Source: Ruminococcaceae bacterium UBA2656
GTDB lineage: Bacteria; Bacillota; Clostridia; Oscillospirales; Acutalibacteraceae
Length of the DNA stretch: 5,105 nt
Assembly (NCBI GenBank): GCA_002359465.1
Contig: DENA01000020.1
Coordinates: 28,647-33,751 of the forward strand
Direction: 5' to 3'
Part shown: piece by piece, positions 5,049 through 5,105 of the stretch
Position numbering within the stretch: the stretch's first letter is position 1
Layout: each line of letters opens with the position of its first letter
Position numbers and translations under genes: made by a program
Notes under the pieces: generated by a model
Told to the model about the DNA's origin: nothing
Databases searched by the model: none
The model's input: the letters and a program-made list of their open reading frames with translations, nothing else

Positions 5049-5105
5049 TTACTGCACAATATTATATTTCTGCCCCACCGTCCTCATGAAACGCACCATC
5101 AGCCA
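5049..5105 (-). CDS. C-terminal end of an upstream gene, possibly the transporter permease or binding protein
   Basis: A minus-strand frame open at the right edge reads WLMVRFMRTVGQKYNIVQ and stops at TAA (5051-5049), 7 bases before GTG 5041 of the ATPase. Position and strand suggest the preceding gene of the same ABC operon. Eighteen codons are too few to name it. A second open frame on the same strand (ADGAFHEDGGAEI, stop 5064-5062) fits almost as well, so the frame itself is uncertain. Confidence 0.35.
   Translation of the reverse strand, partial: WLMVRFMRTVGQKYNIVQ

Noticed and set aside
1..5105. CRISPR array, insertion sequence, phage or toxin-antitoxin locus
   Set aside because: I found no spaced direct repeats, transposase or integrase motifs, terminal inverted repeats, or paired toxin-antitoxin frames.

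Overview
The window looks like chromosomal DNA of a spore-forming, Gram-positive Firmicute, most likely a clostridium. The evidence is strong AGGAGG-type Shine-Dalgarno (SD) sequences, GTG/TTG start candidates, AT-rich intergenic stretches, compact hairpin-plus-T-tract terminators, a zinc-ribbon class II thymidine kinase, and two polysaccharide deacetylases resembling the sporulation enzymes PdaA and PdaB. I cannot name a species from the sequence.

Left part (1-1620): a minus-strand, signal-peptide-bearing PdaA-like deacetylase is cut by the left edge (1-208). On the plus strand there follow two very small transcription units. The first encodes a 19-residue peptide with its own promoter, a consensus SD and a terminator (346-526). 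The second encodes a 61-residue proline-rich protein with an SD and a terminator (560-795). Then comes a complete minus-strand, membrane-anchored PdaB-like deacetylase (828-1592). The two small plus-strand genes thus lie between two cell-wall or cortex deacetylase genes.

Middle (1717-4297): thymidine kinase tdk (+) is a monocistronic salvage gene with an extended -10 promoter. It ends at a strong hairpin that also ends the converging gene, a 632-residue membrane-anchored nucleotide-sugar 4,6-dehydratase of the FlaA1/WbpM/CapD/PglF type, likely the first step of an amino-deoxysugar pathway for surface glycans.

Right part (4412-5105): a minus-strand ABC transporter ATPase of the nitrate/sulfonate/taurine-type importer family lies downstream of a gene of which only the last codons are visible. 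The operon continues beyond the right edge.

Most of the window is ordinary core or cell-envelope content. The least explained part is the small-gene island at 346-795, together with a palindrome in the spacer of its promoter. Three starts (tdk, the PdaB-like gene and the dehydratase) are placed downstream of the longest open frame because the SD or promoter sequences require it. I see no tRNA, rRNA, CRISPR, insertion sequence or phage gene.
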